From a bacterium (GTDB lineage Bacteria > UBP15 > UBA6099), in contig JAKQPS010000113.1 in the NCBI GenBank assembly GCA_029564595.1, positions 220,227 to 284,226 of the forward strand: a stretch of 64,000 nt of DNA, read 5' to 3'. Under the pieces are notes generated by a model. It ran no database searches. It was not told the DNA's origin and worked only from the letters and a program-made list of their open reading frames with translations. Position numbers and translations under genes: made by a program. Positions 15,597 to 24,120 of this stretch are shown one piece after another (position 1 is the first letter of the stretch; each line of letters begins with the position of its first letter).

Positions 15597-16013
15597 TCAA
15601 ACTATCGCTTCGAGCGTGGTGAAAGTCATCTGTCCATGCACGACGCCTTTCGTGCCAACAATATGATCTCCCAGAGTTTTGATATCCCGCCCTTTGCCTC
15701 GCAGGATGAGCGCCTCCAGACAATGGTGCGCGTCAACATGCACATGCATCGCAGCCACTACCTGCCCGATATTCTGGTGCTGGCTGTGCGTGAGCTTGCT
15801 CGACAGTTCGCGCGAGTGATGATCGTAAACAATGGTTACCGTTCCTATAGAGTCCGCCTCGCCCCCGTCCCATTCGTCCTTCACCAGCGCGTCGCGGATC
15901 AAATCCCTGATTGCCTCCGACCTGTTGGTGTACCCTTTTCGTTTCATATATCTCTCGAATTTGTCGAGGAGGTCTTCTTCCATCGACATCCCGAACCTCG
16001 TCATGCCGCTCAT
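15597..16013 (-). CDS. nikR: Nickel-responsive transcriptional regulator NikR
   Basis: A ribbon-helix-helix regulator of nickel uptake genes. The N-terminal DNA-binding part is TRFGMSMEEDLLDKFER followed by RGYTNRSEAIRDLIRDAL. The C-terminal ACT-like domain keeps all four high-affinity nickel ligands: His in SQH, the two His of MHVHV, and Cys in AHHCLEA, equivalent to His76, His87, His89 and Cys95 of E. coli. 138 residues from the ATG at 16013, which has GGAG 9 bases upstream. Two further in-frame ATGs upstream (16028 and 16037) are weaker starts. No GTATGA/TCATAC-type operator was spotted in the window. The LarA-like nickel enzyme at 9899-11182 is a possible beneficiary. Confidence 0.95.
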   Translation of the reverse strand: MSGMTRFGMSMEEDLLDKFERYMKRKGYTNRSEAIRDLIRDALVKDEWDGGEADSIGTVTIVYDHHSRELSSKLTHSQHQNIGQVVAAMHVHVDAHHCLEALILRGKGRDIKTLGDHIVGTKGVVHGQMTFTTLEAIV

Positions 16014-16082
16014 ATAGTTGTTCTCCATTCCGACCATGTGGAAGTGAATTTACCCGCGCGGCGTCCGCGTGTCAACAACGCG

Positions 16083-18332
16083 CTACCGAATCTGTCCGCA
16101 CCCGCCGCTTTCGTCGATGACGCTGAGCGGGATAATCTGAGAACCGGGAATCATCGTCGCGCGCTCGCCCAGCGGGGACGAGGCCTCCGGATAGTTGTTC
16201 AGCCTGTGATAAAACTTGCCGTCCAGCATCTTCATGGTTATGTCCACGCCGCGGACGCGAAGATTTTTTATCTCCGTGCGGAAGTCCGACGCCAGAGCGC
16301 GCGGCAGAGCCGTCACGGAGCCGTCCAGCCCGAACTCCACGCCGAACACTCCGAATATCACCGCCTGCGCTCCGGCCAGCGAGGCTATCGAGTTCGCCCT
16401 TCCCTGCCGGTCGTAGCCCGGCTCGTCCACCCTGACTGTCTCCGGATAGTAAGGCATCGCCCCGCCAACCCACAATATCCTGTTCAGAAGCTCCTCCGCT
16501 TTTTCCGGTTTCCCCAGACGGTAAAGCGTCTCGACAAGGTCCGGCGCGTCCGCTATCCCGGCAAGATTGCCTTCCCAGTCAGGGCCGGGATTTTCGCCCC
16601 CCGCCTCCCGCAACGCCATGCTGTAAACGCCCCGGGGAGCGAGGAAATCATACTGATTTATATGTCCTATCAGCAACTCCGCCTGTTCCGGCGAGGGAAC
16701 TCCGGTTTGCAAAACGTCCAGCGCGTCTCTCGCCCATACATGCCGGCGCTTGCCTTCGGCGTCTATGGATTCGTACCAACTCGCCACCGTGTCCCACAAC
16801 TTTTCGTTTATCAGCGCCGACAGCGCGTCTGCCTTGGCCCGGAACGCCTGAGCCGTCCCGTTGTCATCGCCGACCATCTCTATCAGGTCCGCCACCGCGC
16901 GGTATATCCACACCCGGCGGGCGTTCGGAGTCGGCGCGAAATGCTCATATCCCGGCTTCTTAAGGTTTAGAAAAGTCTCGTTCGGGCCGTAATCGATGAG
17001 CGTCGGAGGCTCTCCTTCCACGGCGCCCCGGTCGGCTATTGCCTTCAGAACATCTATTATCCTGCCGCCCCTCGTCCCGAATACCAGAAACCGCGCGTCG
17101 CCCGTGATGGCAACATAGTCGTATACAGCCTTAACCGCGCTGTAATCGTTGTACGGATGAGGAGCGCCGACGCCCGCAAGGCCGATCGGGCTGAATCCCG
17201 CTGCGGCATCCGCCCCGACGTTGAGATAAAACCTTATATGGTTCCTCGCCGCGGCGGGGTCCGCCAGTATCAACATCCTCGACACTCGCGCGAAATCCCT
17301 AAGCCCGCTCGCCGTCCCTCTGCCGTCGCTTCCCCCGCTCGACCAGAACGGTTCCATCCCCATCGCTTCCGGGATTCTCCACCTCGACATGAAATATCCC
17401 ATAACCGATCTGTTGTAGAACTTGAGCAGGTCCATGTTCATGGTCCTGAGCCACGGCCATCTTCTGAACGTTTCGTACATCTCAAGGTCGAGCGCGTTCC
17501 GGCTCTCATCGAAAATATCCGTAGGCATCTTGTCCTTGTGTCTATCCAGCGTCTCAACCGCGTCCTTTATCTCTCCGACCGCGCACAGGAAACCGAAACT
17601 CTTCATCTCTCTCGATTCAAAACGCGTTTTCGCGACCAGCCGTCCGTCCTTAAAACTCGCGCCGGGCATTGTCGAACGGCAGAAAACCCCGCCATCCGGC
17701 GACACGGCGGCCAGCATCGACAATCCATCGTCCCATACGGCCATCGCCGGATATGCCGCCGCCGGACGCTCCATTCCCCACTCTGCGGCTCCCGGTTTGC
17801 CGATGAAGCCTTTCATCTCGACCGCCATCTCCGCTTCGCGAGGCTCGAATCTCTGGTTCTTTATCTGAACATCAAACATAAAAGCCGTCTCATTGAGGAC
17901 AGTGGTTATCCGCGACATCAGGGCGAACTCGGGCCGCTCCAACGCGCTCGTCTCAAACGCAACCGGCGTCCACACTTGGGTTTCCGGCACAGCGGTTTCG
18001 CCATCCAATTTGACAGTTAAAGAAAACTCCTCGGTAATGAACGGGGGAGCGACAGGATTCGCGAATCCGAGCATATTCCCCGCCGCCGGGCCGACCGCAA
18101 GCCTGCCGTTGAAAATGCGCGTGTGTTCGGGCGCAAGAATATTGTTGTCTGCCCCCGCCTCGAATGCGTTGAACATCGGCAACGCGTTCACATACAAAAT
18201 CTGAGGGGACGGGCCTTGCGCGGAAACTTGCGCGCGCGCGGAACCAGCGAAGGCCAGCCACGAGGCCAGAAAAAACAGCGCCAACGCTTTCGCGGGCGAC
18301 GTCGCTCCCTTGTTTTCGTTCGTGAAAAACAT
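16083..18332 (-). CDS. Secreted (alpha/alpha)6-barrel glycoside hydrolase-like protein
   Basis: 749 residues. The signal peptide spans about residues 1-34, ending ...AGSARAQ. The first 260 residues are beta-rich, and the rest resembles the six-hairpin (alpha/alpha)6 barrels of GH37, GH63, GH78 and GH15 enzymes. Typical blocks are WSSGGSDGRGTASGLRDFARV, PNETFLN, WIYRAVADLIE, AKADALSALINEKLWD, YDRQGRANSIASLAGA and ALREAGGENPGPDWEGNLAGI. The Asp and Glu residues in these blocks are candidate general acid and base. The substrate is unknown. No clear ribosome binding site precedes the ATG at 18332. A TATGAT lies about 16 bases upstream of it. With the ceramidase-like and ChbG-like enzymes it forms a secreted degradation set. 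Confidence 0.75.
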   Translation of the reverse strand: MFFTNENKGATSPAKALALFFLASWLAFAGSARAQVSAQGPSPQILYVNALPMFNAFEAGADNNILAPEHTRIFNGRLAVGPAAGNMLGFANPVAPPFITEEFSLTVKLDGETAVPETQVWTPVAFETSALERPEFALMSRITTVLNETAFMFDVQIKNQRFEPREAEMAVEMKGFIGKPGAAEWGMERPAAAYPAMAVWDDGLSMLAAVSPDGGVFCRSTMPGASFKDGRLVAKTRFESREMKSFGFLCAVGEIKDAVETLDRHKDKMPTDIFDESRNALDLEMYETFRRWPWLRTMNMDLLKFYNRSVMGYFMSRWRIPEAMGMEPFWSSGGSDGRGTASGLRDFARVSRMLILADPAAARNHIRFYLNVGADAAAGFSPIGLAGVGAPHPYNDYSAVKAVYDYVAITGDARFLVFGTRGGRIIDVLKAIADRGAVEGEPPTLIDYGPNETFLNLKKPGYEHFAPTPNARRVWIYRAVADLIEMVGDDNGTAQAFRAKADALSALINEKLWDTVASWYESIDAEGKRRHVWARDALDVLQTGVPSPEQAELLIGHINQYDFLAPRGVYSMALREAGGENPGPDWEGNLAGIADAPDLVETLYRLGKPEKAEELLNRILWVGGAMPYYPETVRVDEPGYDRQGRANSIASLAGAQAVIFGVFGVEFGLDGSVTALPRALASDFRTEIKNLRVRGVDITMKMLDGKFYHRLNNYPEASSPLGERATMIPGSQIIPLSVIDESGGCGQIR

Positions 18333-18438
18333 TCAGTTACACGCCGTTATCATAATTATTCGCGGATGCGCGCGGATATTTCATCCGCCACAATCCATTC
18401 CGCATTATGTTCCCGCCCCCGCCTTTTTTCAAGTTTTT

Positions 18439-18467
18439 TAGACAAACCCGCTTGCCGTCGTTACAAT
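18439..18467 (+). promoter_or_regulatory. Sigma-70-type promoter for leaderless HAD gene
   Basis: -35 TAGACA (18439-18444), 17-base spacer, -10 TACAAT (18462-18467). Each hexamer is a 5/6 match. The predicted start, 6-7 bases past the -10, falls at 18474-18475, next to the ATG at 18477. The mRNA would have almost no leader, and there is indeed no ribosome binding site. The same -35 hexamer is used at 5301. Confidence 0.65.
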
Positions 18468-18476
18468 TTCCGCATT

Positions 18477-19184
18477 ATGAACGACAGAAAGATAAGAGCT
18501 GTCTTCTTCGACGCCGGCAACACGCTGCTGTTCCTTGATTTCGCCCAGATAATCGATGAACTGGCCGAATCGGGTAAAGAGGCCGATGAGCGCGGGCTTC
18601 GCGCCGCCGAGATCGAAGCGAGACGCCGAGTCGATGAATACATGTCCCGCGACGACCGCGACGACAACATGATCTGGGAGATATATTTCACAACCATGTT
18701 CGCGGGCGTCGGCATCGACGACAGAGAATTGGCGTTAGAAATCATCAGACGTCTCCGCGCGCGCGACAGGCTCCACAACCTGTGGCGCCACGCCCCGCCT
18801 GAATCGTCCGAAACTCTGGCCCGGCTGAAAAACGACGGCTACACGCTCGGCGTCATTTCAAACGCGGACGGCCGCGTTGCCGGGTTCTTGGAAGAAGCCG
18901 GACTCGCCCGTTATCTGGATTTCATCATCGATTCCAAAATCGTCGGCGTAGAAAAACCCGACCCCGCGATTTTTCAAATGGCTCTCGAAAAAGCAGGCCA
19001 ACCACCCGAAGCCTGCGTCCATGTCGGCGACATCATCAGCGCCGATGTCGTGGGAGCGCGCTCTGTAGGCGTTCTCCCCGTCCTTCTCGACCCTGCCGAC
19101 ATCTATTCTCCCGACTGCGTCAAAATCAAATGTGTCTCTGAAATCGTTCCCCTCATTGAACAGTGGAACAACGAATCCGAATGA
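18477..19184 (+). CDS. HAD-superfamily hydrolase
   Basis: 235 residues. The four HAD motifs are visible: I, AVFFDAGNTLL (nucleophile Asp); II, LGVISNAD (Ser/Thr position is Ser); III, VEKPDPAIFQMALEKA (Lys); IV, VHVGDIISADVVGA (Asp pair). A helical cap (about 20-90) makes it a C1-type enzyme. Motif I reads DxG, not the DxD of most phosphatases. This DAGNTL form is common among uncharacterised members and leaves the acid/base Asp unclear. The substrate is not predictable. The ATG has no Shine-Dalgarno, and a promoter ends almost at the start codon, so translation is probably leaderless. Convergent with the methyltransferase gene. Confidence 0.85.
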   Translation: MNDRKIRAVFFDAGNTLLFLDFAQIIDELAESGKEADERGLRAAEIEARRRVDEYMSRDDRDDNMIWEIYFTTMFAGVGIDDRELALEIIRRLRARDRLHNLWRHAPPESSETLARLKNDGYTLGVISNADGRVAGFLEEAGLARYLDFIIDSKIVGVEKPDPAIFQMALEKAGQPPEACVHVGDIISADVVGARSVGVLPVLLDPADIYSPDCVKIKCVSEIVPLIEQWNNESE

Positions 19185-19196
19185 TGCCATCTTCCC

Positions 19197-19216
19197 TTTT
19201 GACCTTGCCGTCAAAA
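19197..19216. terminator. Bidirectional terminator between HAD hydrolase and methyltransferase genes
   Basis: TTTTGAC (19197-19203), CTTGCC loop, GTCAAAA (19210-19216). A 7-bp stem with A and T runs on both sides, lying in the 34-base gap between convergent genes. The stem is short, so it would be a modest terminator. Confidence 0.4.
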
Positions 19217-19218
19217 AT

Positions 19219-20694
19219 TTAACCGGTTTTTTCGGGATAACCTATATCAATCGTTTGCATAGTGGTCGCGCCGAAAATGTCCGTTATCATGGCGCATGCG
19301 GCCGCGCGGTCTCTTCCGGCTTCAATCGCTCTCGGCTCGGTGTGAAGCTTAATCGGTCTTTTCGAGCGTCCGCTTCTGAAATCCGTCCATTGATGATTGA
19401 ACGACTCTCCGCGAGTCCAATCGAAATCCACTGAAAAGAAATCCACCAAAGCCAACCTGTCCCTAACGTCCCCTGCCCTTGCTGATATCTCCGCCGGATA
19501 ATAATCCGTCAGAGCTACGGACACTTCGCCGGATCGTTCGCGATGCGCTTCAAGAGTTGCTTTTCCAGCCGCGACGGCAGGCCCTGCATCCTCTCCGGCC
19601 GTATACACGTCGAACGCGCGGAAAGCCTCTCCGGACGCCGCTCGCCCGCTCTGCTCGCTCATCATTCTTTTTCTCGTTGTGGCGACAGCCGCCGACCCGA
19701 TGTCGCACATTATCCATTTCCTTCCCAACTTCTCGGCTACAACTCCCGTCGTTCCGCTTCCGCAGAAGAAATCCGCGACCAGACTGTCAGGCTCGGTCGA
19801 AGACAGCATTATTCTTTCGATGAGTTTCTGGGGCTTCTGCGTCGCGTAGCCTGTCCTCTCCCGCGAACCGGATTGGAGGCTGTTGATATCCGTCCACCAG
19901 TCCTCAGGGATTTTTCCCTCATCGAGATAGTATTTGTAATACCGGGTTTCGCCCCGGCTGTTTTTCGTGCCGTAAACGAGCCTGAATTCCCTTCCGTCCG
20001 GGTCGCGCTCCAACCTTCCGCCGAAGCTTTCTCTTCCGGATTTCATAGGGGCGCGCGCGGCTCCCGCGTTGAAATAACGCTCGGATTCTTTTTTTGCGAA
20101 AGATAGTATCGTGTTGTGTTTTCTGCCGAACATGCGCTTTGATTTTGCGCCCTGCGAAAAACACCATATTATTTCGTTCACAAAGTTTCTTCTGCCGAAA
20201 ACCTCTTCGAGAACGAGGCGAATGTGAGCGGACGCCCGCCAGTCGGCATGAGCGTATATCGTCCCGCGCTCGCTTAAAAGCTTTTTCATAAGCAGCGCGC
20301 GCTCGTAAATCATTTGCAGATAAGCGTCCAGCCCGCCCGGCCAAACATCGCTGTAGTGTGGCGTTTCAACGCGCTTATCGCCTGTGTCTCCGAAATCAGA
20401 TTCGCCGGCGAACTCGTTTCCGGTAAAAAAAGGAGGATCGATATATATCAGGTCGATTTTCTCTGAATAATCCGACTCAAGCGCTTTCATCGCGCGCGCG
20501 TTGTCGCCTCGAATAAGCAAGTTCCTGAAATCATTATTTCGGCATTTTTCTGATTCGGATGAGCGCGGGAAGTCGGAAATTTCAATTTGCTTTAATGAAG
20601 AGTTTCCGTAGTCGCAGTCGGAGCGCTTGCCCGACCATTCAAGCCGGACATCTCCGTCAGCGGCATCTTTGCGGGCGCGTTTTTTTTCAGTCAT
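19219..20694 (-). CDS. Beta-class N4/N6 DNA methyltransferase, solitary
   Basis: 491 residues. The motif order is that of the beta class of amino-methyltransferases, as in type III Mod and several type II enzymes. Motif IV, IDPPFFTG (about residues 85-91), comes first. The target region with YKYYLDEGKIPEDWWTDI follows, then YATQKPQKLIERI and motif I ADFFCGSGTTGVVAEKLGR, which binds S-adenosylmethionine. The catalytic motif is DPPF, not the more common DPPY. A tail of about 130 residues of unknown role follows. No restriction enzyme or specificity gene is near, so it may be a regulatory orphan or lost its partner. The ATG at 20694 has no clear ribosome binding site. A longer open frame would run into the next gene. 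Confidence 0.85.
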   Translation of the reverse strand: MTEKKRARKDAADGDVRLEWSGKRSDCDYGNSSLKQIEISDFPRSSESEKCRNNDFRNLLIRGDNARAMKALESDYSEKIDLIYIDPPFFTGNEFAGESDFGDTGDKRVETPHYSDVWPGGLDAYLQMIYERALLMKKLLSERGTIYAHADWRASAHIRLVLEEVFGRRNFVNEIIWCFSQGAKSKRMFGRKHNTILSFAKKESERYFNAGAARAPMKSGRESFGGRLERDPDGREFRLVYGTKNSRGETRYYKYYLDEGKIPEDWWTDINSLQSGSRERTGYATQKPQKLIERIMLSSTEPDSLVADFFCGSGTTGVVAEKLGRKWIMCDIGSAAVATTRKRMMSEQSGRAASGEAFRAFDVYTAGEDAGPAVAAGKATLEAHRERSGEVSVALTDYYPAEISARAGDVRDRLALVDFFSVDFDWTRGESFNHQWTDFRSGRSKRPIKLHTEPRAIEAGRDRAAACAMITDIFGATTMQTIDIGYPEKTG

Positions 20695-20764
20695 CGTAAC
20701 GCAACTTTGGAATTGACGGCGGCGGTCCGCATCCCGTCTAATGATGGCAACGAAAAACGGATGT

Positions 20765-23353
20765 CTATCGCAGCCCGGCAGCTTCGAAGAACGGGCCGTA
20801 CTTCCTGTCTTCGAGAAGAGTGTGGCTGACAAACCAGTTTTTGATAAAGTCCATGAATTCCGCAGCTTCCGACCAGTCGCCGGAGGAGAGCCGTTTCTTG
20901 AATTCGAGCAATTCCGCCAGAAGCCTGTCGTGTTCGCCCTTCTGTTTGTCGTAATCCGGGTATTCGTATTGCGACATCAAGGCTTCCTCGCGCTCGAAGT
21001 GAGAGCGAACCAATTCGATAAAAGAATCGAGCAACGGAAGGAATGAGGCGTTTTTCTCATCCGCCGCCGCCAGAAGTTCATTAGCCTTTGCGAACATGAC
21101 CCTGTGCTGTTCGTCGAGTTCAGAGACGTTCACTTTGTACTCTTTGCGCCATTCGAGATCGAATCTGGCGCTGAAAGTTTTCACGCGCCTCTCGTACGTC
21201 TCCTGAAGTTTCCAATAGACGATTGGAATGTTTTCCACGAGCGACACATCGATTTTTATCATGGAAGCGTCCGTCGCGGCGCGCGCTTTAAAAACAGACT
21301 GCTCGCCGAAAAGCGCGAACTCCGCCCCGACAAAGCCTCCGGGCCGAAGTCTCTCGATTATCCTTCGCCCTGAATAAAGATAAACTTCTCCGCTCGTAAG
21401 AATGTAAAGACCCGGCCAGTTCTTGATGGGAAGCTCCTCGCCTTTAGCGCATATCACGGTTTCCATTCCGCGAGCTATCCTGTTGTGCGTCGGGTACGAA
21501 ACCATTTCTCCGAACAGCCATGTGTTTTTAAGGAACTGCCTGTTGTAATGCAGTCGTCGTATCTCGTCTATGTAGCCGTTTCGTTTAGCGAACTCCATGT
21601 AAAAGTCCGAAGGCATAATAAGAGCCTTCACGTAGCTGACGGTTCTGTAGGTCGCGTTCGAAGGCTCCTTCATAACGCAAGACAACTCGCCCACCATCGC
21701 GCCTGCGGAAACCTGATTCCTCGTCCCGTTCTCCGAGTCGAGCATTTCCGCGACCCCCGACAGAATCAGATATATCCTGTCGGCGATCTCGCCTTTCTTC
21801 ACGAGTATCGATCCCGCGTTGATGTTTTCAATCGGGCAGTTCAAAAGCATCTCGATGTCGTGCCGGGGCGATTCCGGAAAATAGTCTCCGAGGAAGTCCA
21901 GCGCGCACTGGGCGCAATAGTTCTGACGGCCCGGAATCAGCACGTCAGTCATTCCGAACACGGCGTTCGCTCCGATTTCCTTTTGCGCGTCCGTCAGTTC
22001 GAGAGCGGTGTGGCTGAGGATTATCTTGTCAGATTCGTCGTCGATGAAATCTTCCGCGCGCCCGTGTATAAGTCCGCCTCCGATGTCGATCTTTTTCAGG
22101 TTCGTCTTCATCAGATACAGTTCTTTGACCTTGTCTTGGAACTCTTTCGAGACGCCGCTCTTATTCGGGTCGTCGGTGACCATTCTGCCGAGGACGTCGA
22201 ACGCGACAGTGTCCGCCCAGTGAGCGTATGTCCTGTAGCCGTCCCGCCACAAAGCCCTGAAAACCATCACGCTCGTCTCGACCGGGTGAGGAGAAAAGAG
22301 CGGCATGACTTCGAGTCCGTTGACGTTGTTCCACTTATCGAATTCGAGGTCGCGCACGTCGAAATACCTGTCGAAGCTTTTTTCCTCAATAGACATGAGA
22401 GCCGACAGTTTTTTGACCACTGACGCGCGTACGAGAGGCGTCGCGTAATACTTTATCCTGTGGTCGGAACGCACAAGAGACGTCAGCCCCGCGAAATGGT
22501 CGTCGTGCGCGTGAGTGTGAAATATCCCCTCGATCTCGCTCACGCCGATGCCTAGACATGTCAGGCTGTCAAGCACGTTCGGCCCGGCGTCTATCAGATA
22601 GACCCTGCCCTGAAAGGTTATCACGCTGGACATGCAGGGCCGGTTGATGTCCCAACCGTCGCCGTCGCCCGAATGAATTACGGAGAAATATTCGCGGTTG
22701 ATCGAGTGAAGCCCCATCATGTACGGAGCCTCGTAGCGCTCCCCCGGAGCCAGATTCAAATCGACCCTTTCCGATTCGCCGTTGTAGATGAATTCATAGT
22801 TGTTGAAACCGGCGCGGTGGACGATGACGCCGTCCCTTAGCGTCACATCCTCTTTGTCTACAATGCGCGTGTCGACGAGGTCTTCGGTGAGCCTGATGTC
22901 GTCGAACGCGAACCAGTTTTTAAGACGCATCATGTCTACGGCTTCCGATTCGGACACTCCGGCGGCCATGATTTCTTCTGCGCTGACAAGCCCGTAGTTG
23001 CCCCTGAATATGTATTCGCTCTGAGCGCGCGCCTGATCCGCTATCCCTATCAGCATCGGTTTTCTTCCCGTGTTGTTCGGATGATTGGGCAGAAGCATCC
23101 CCTGCCTGTAAAACATCTGAAGCACGGGGAACTCGGCCAGATTCGCGAAACTTCCGTTCTGCGCCGAAACATCGGAGAGGAGGATTGCGTTGGGGCCGGT
23201 CTCGTACCAGACCCCGTTTTTTTCGCGGCTCGATATCAGGCCGCGCTTCATCATGTGTTTCACGCTGTCCGCCGGACACCCGCAAAGTATCCGCATATCG
23301 ACTTCCGGAATTTCAATCCAGTATATCCCGGTCGCCACTTTAATCTTTTCCAT
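20765..23353 (-). CDS. Metallo-beta-lactamase fold, double cNMP-domain, hemerythrin protein
   Basis: 862 residues in four parts. Residues 1-200 are a novel N-terminal region starting MEKIKVATGIYWIEIPEVDMRILCGCP. Then comes a metallo-beta-lactamase domain with THAHDDH and downstream His/Asp residues for a dinuclear metal site. Two cNMP-binding beta-rolls follow (IENINAGSILVKKGEIADRIYLILSG... and the region ending GGFVGAEFALFGEQ). Last, about residues 735-862, is a bacteriohemerythrin (SELDEQH, SHFEREE, GEHDRL, SHTLLED). Six of the seven hemerythrin iron ligands are present. The position equal to His73 of Themiste hemerythrin is Gln. A GGGAGG box sits 10 bases before the ATG. It probably senses oxygen, iron or NO and a nucleotide, and acts through the hydrolase-like domain. 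Confidence 0.85.
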   Translation of the reverse strand: MEKIKVATGIYWIEIPEVDMRILCGCPADSVKHMMKRGLISSREKNGVWYETGPNAILLSDVSAQNGSFANLAEFPVLQMFYRQGMLLPNHPNNTGRKPMLIGIADQARAQSEYIFRGNYGLVSAEEIMAAGVSESEAVDMMRLKNWFAFDDIRLTEDLVDTRIVDKEDVTLRDGVIVHRAGFNNYEFIYNGESERVDLNLAPGERYEAPYMMGLHSINREYFSVIHSGDGDGWDINRPCMSSVITFQGRVYLIDAGPNVLDSLTCLGIGVSEIEGIFHTHAHDDHFAGLTSLVRSDHRIKYYATPLVRASVVKKLSALMSIEEKSFDRYFDVRDLEFDKWNNVNGLEVMPLFSPHPVETSVMVFRALWRDGYRTYAHWADTVAFDVLGRMVTDDPNKSGVSKEFQDKVKELYLMKTNLKKIDIGGGLIHGRAEDFIDDESDKIILSHTALELTDAQKEIGANAVFGMTDVLIPGRQNYCAQCALDFLGDYFPESPRHDIEMLLNCPIENINAGSILVKKGEIADRIYLILSGVAEMLDSENGTRNQVSAGAMVGELSCVMKEPSNATYRTVSYVKALIMPSDFYMEFAKRNGYIDEIRRLHYNRQFLKNTWLFGEMVSYPTHNRIARGMETVICAKGEELPIKNWPGLYILTSGEVYLYSGRRIIERLRPGGFVGAEFALFGEQSVFKARAATDASMIKIDVSLVENIPIVYWKLQETYERRVKTFSARFDLEWRKEYKVNVSELDEQHRVMFAKANELLAAADEKNASFLPLLDSFIELVRSHFEREEALMSQYEYPDYDKQKGEHDRLLAELLEFKKRLSSGDWSEAAEFMDFIKNWFVSHTLLEDRKYGPFFEAAGLR

Positions 23354-23536
23354 TCGGAACTGCCTCCCGCCCGGAAACATCCCGGTTCGCCAGCGCCGCG
23401 TTGGGCATATCCCGCTCTCCGCAGCTTAATCATGTTATCACAAAAATCACGCTCTAAAAAGCTGATATATGTTTCGCTCTCTATTTATCCCTCATACCGC
23501 TCAATGCCGCGCATGCCCTATTACGCTTTGCGCATT

Positions 23537-23863
23537 CTATTCGACGACTGGATCGTGCAACTCGAACGTGCCCACCTTCTTGATGGTCTTTAGAGATTTC
23601 GCCACCTTGTCGTTAGCGCGGACGATATACATAGTCTGATCCTGCATTTTGCACGCTTGGGACACATATAACATCGAACCAAGCCCGGATGAATCGATAA
23701 ACCTCAAATCGTCCATGTCGAGAACGACGTTTTTCCCTTTTCCCTTCACCCTTTCAGGCGTCTTAAGCATGAACTCCTGAGCGTCGATAAACATCAGTTC
23801 GCCTTTTAATTTCAACATGATTCCATTCTTTATGTTTTTTGCTTCCACAACCAGATCTCTCAT
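23537..23863 (-). CDS. STAS-domain anti-sigma-factor antagonist
   Basis: 108 residues of the SpoIIAA-like STAS fold. The switch Ser is in LRFIDSSGLGSMLYVS, with the flanking VVLDMDDL strand typical of antagonists. In such systems the unphosphorylated protein binds an anti-sigma kinase and frees a sigma factor or other partner. No anti-sigma kinase or PP2C phosphatase gene is present in the window. The ATG at 23863 has GGGGG 8 bases upstream. Its promoter region, shared with the divergent NifX/MinD cluster, carries tandem palindromes (23989-24021). Confidence 0.85.
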   Translation of the reverse strand: MRDLVVEAKNIKNGIMLKLKGELMFIDAQEFMLKTPERVKGKGKNVVLDMDDLRFIDSSGLGSMLYVSQACKMQDQTMYIVRANDKVAKSLKTIKKVGTFELHDPVVE

Positions 23864-23988
23864 CGCCGCCCCCTGCAAATAATAAGGATAATAATAATCA
23901 GTATTAAGAATTTTAGCTTAAAACAGAAAAAAAGAGCGACAGCGGGAAAAATAACGCGGCGGAAACCAGCAAGAAGGCGTTTCATATC

Positions 23989-24021
23989 TGCAATATTGCA
24001 TAGTCAATATTGCAGTATTGA
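23989..24021. promoter_or_regulatory. Tandem palindromes, probable operator
   Basis: A perfect 12-bp palindrome, TGCAATATTGCA (23989-24000), is followed by TCAATATTGCAGTATTGA (24004-24021), palindromic at 16 of 18 positions. CAATATTG occurs twice with a 14-base repeat distance. It sits between divergent genes, 126 bases from the STAS gene and 128 from the NifX-like gene, and recurs once at 42133-42140. Fits a repressor or redox-regulator site. The regulator is unknown. Confidence 0.5.
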
Positions 24022-24120
24022 AACAATGGGCTTGTGGGTCGGTTCTTCATGGTTTCAGCAATTAATTCATTTTTCAATTTGTTAAAAGTTTTTTTGCGTT
24101 TTATTAGAATTTTTCTAGCT

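Noticed and set aside
15636-16970. A 444-codon open frame opposite the glycosidase and nikR genes
   Set aside because: It has no recognisable domain, covers two real genes on the other strand, and is a by-product of GC-rich codon usage.
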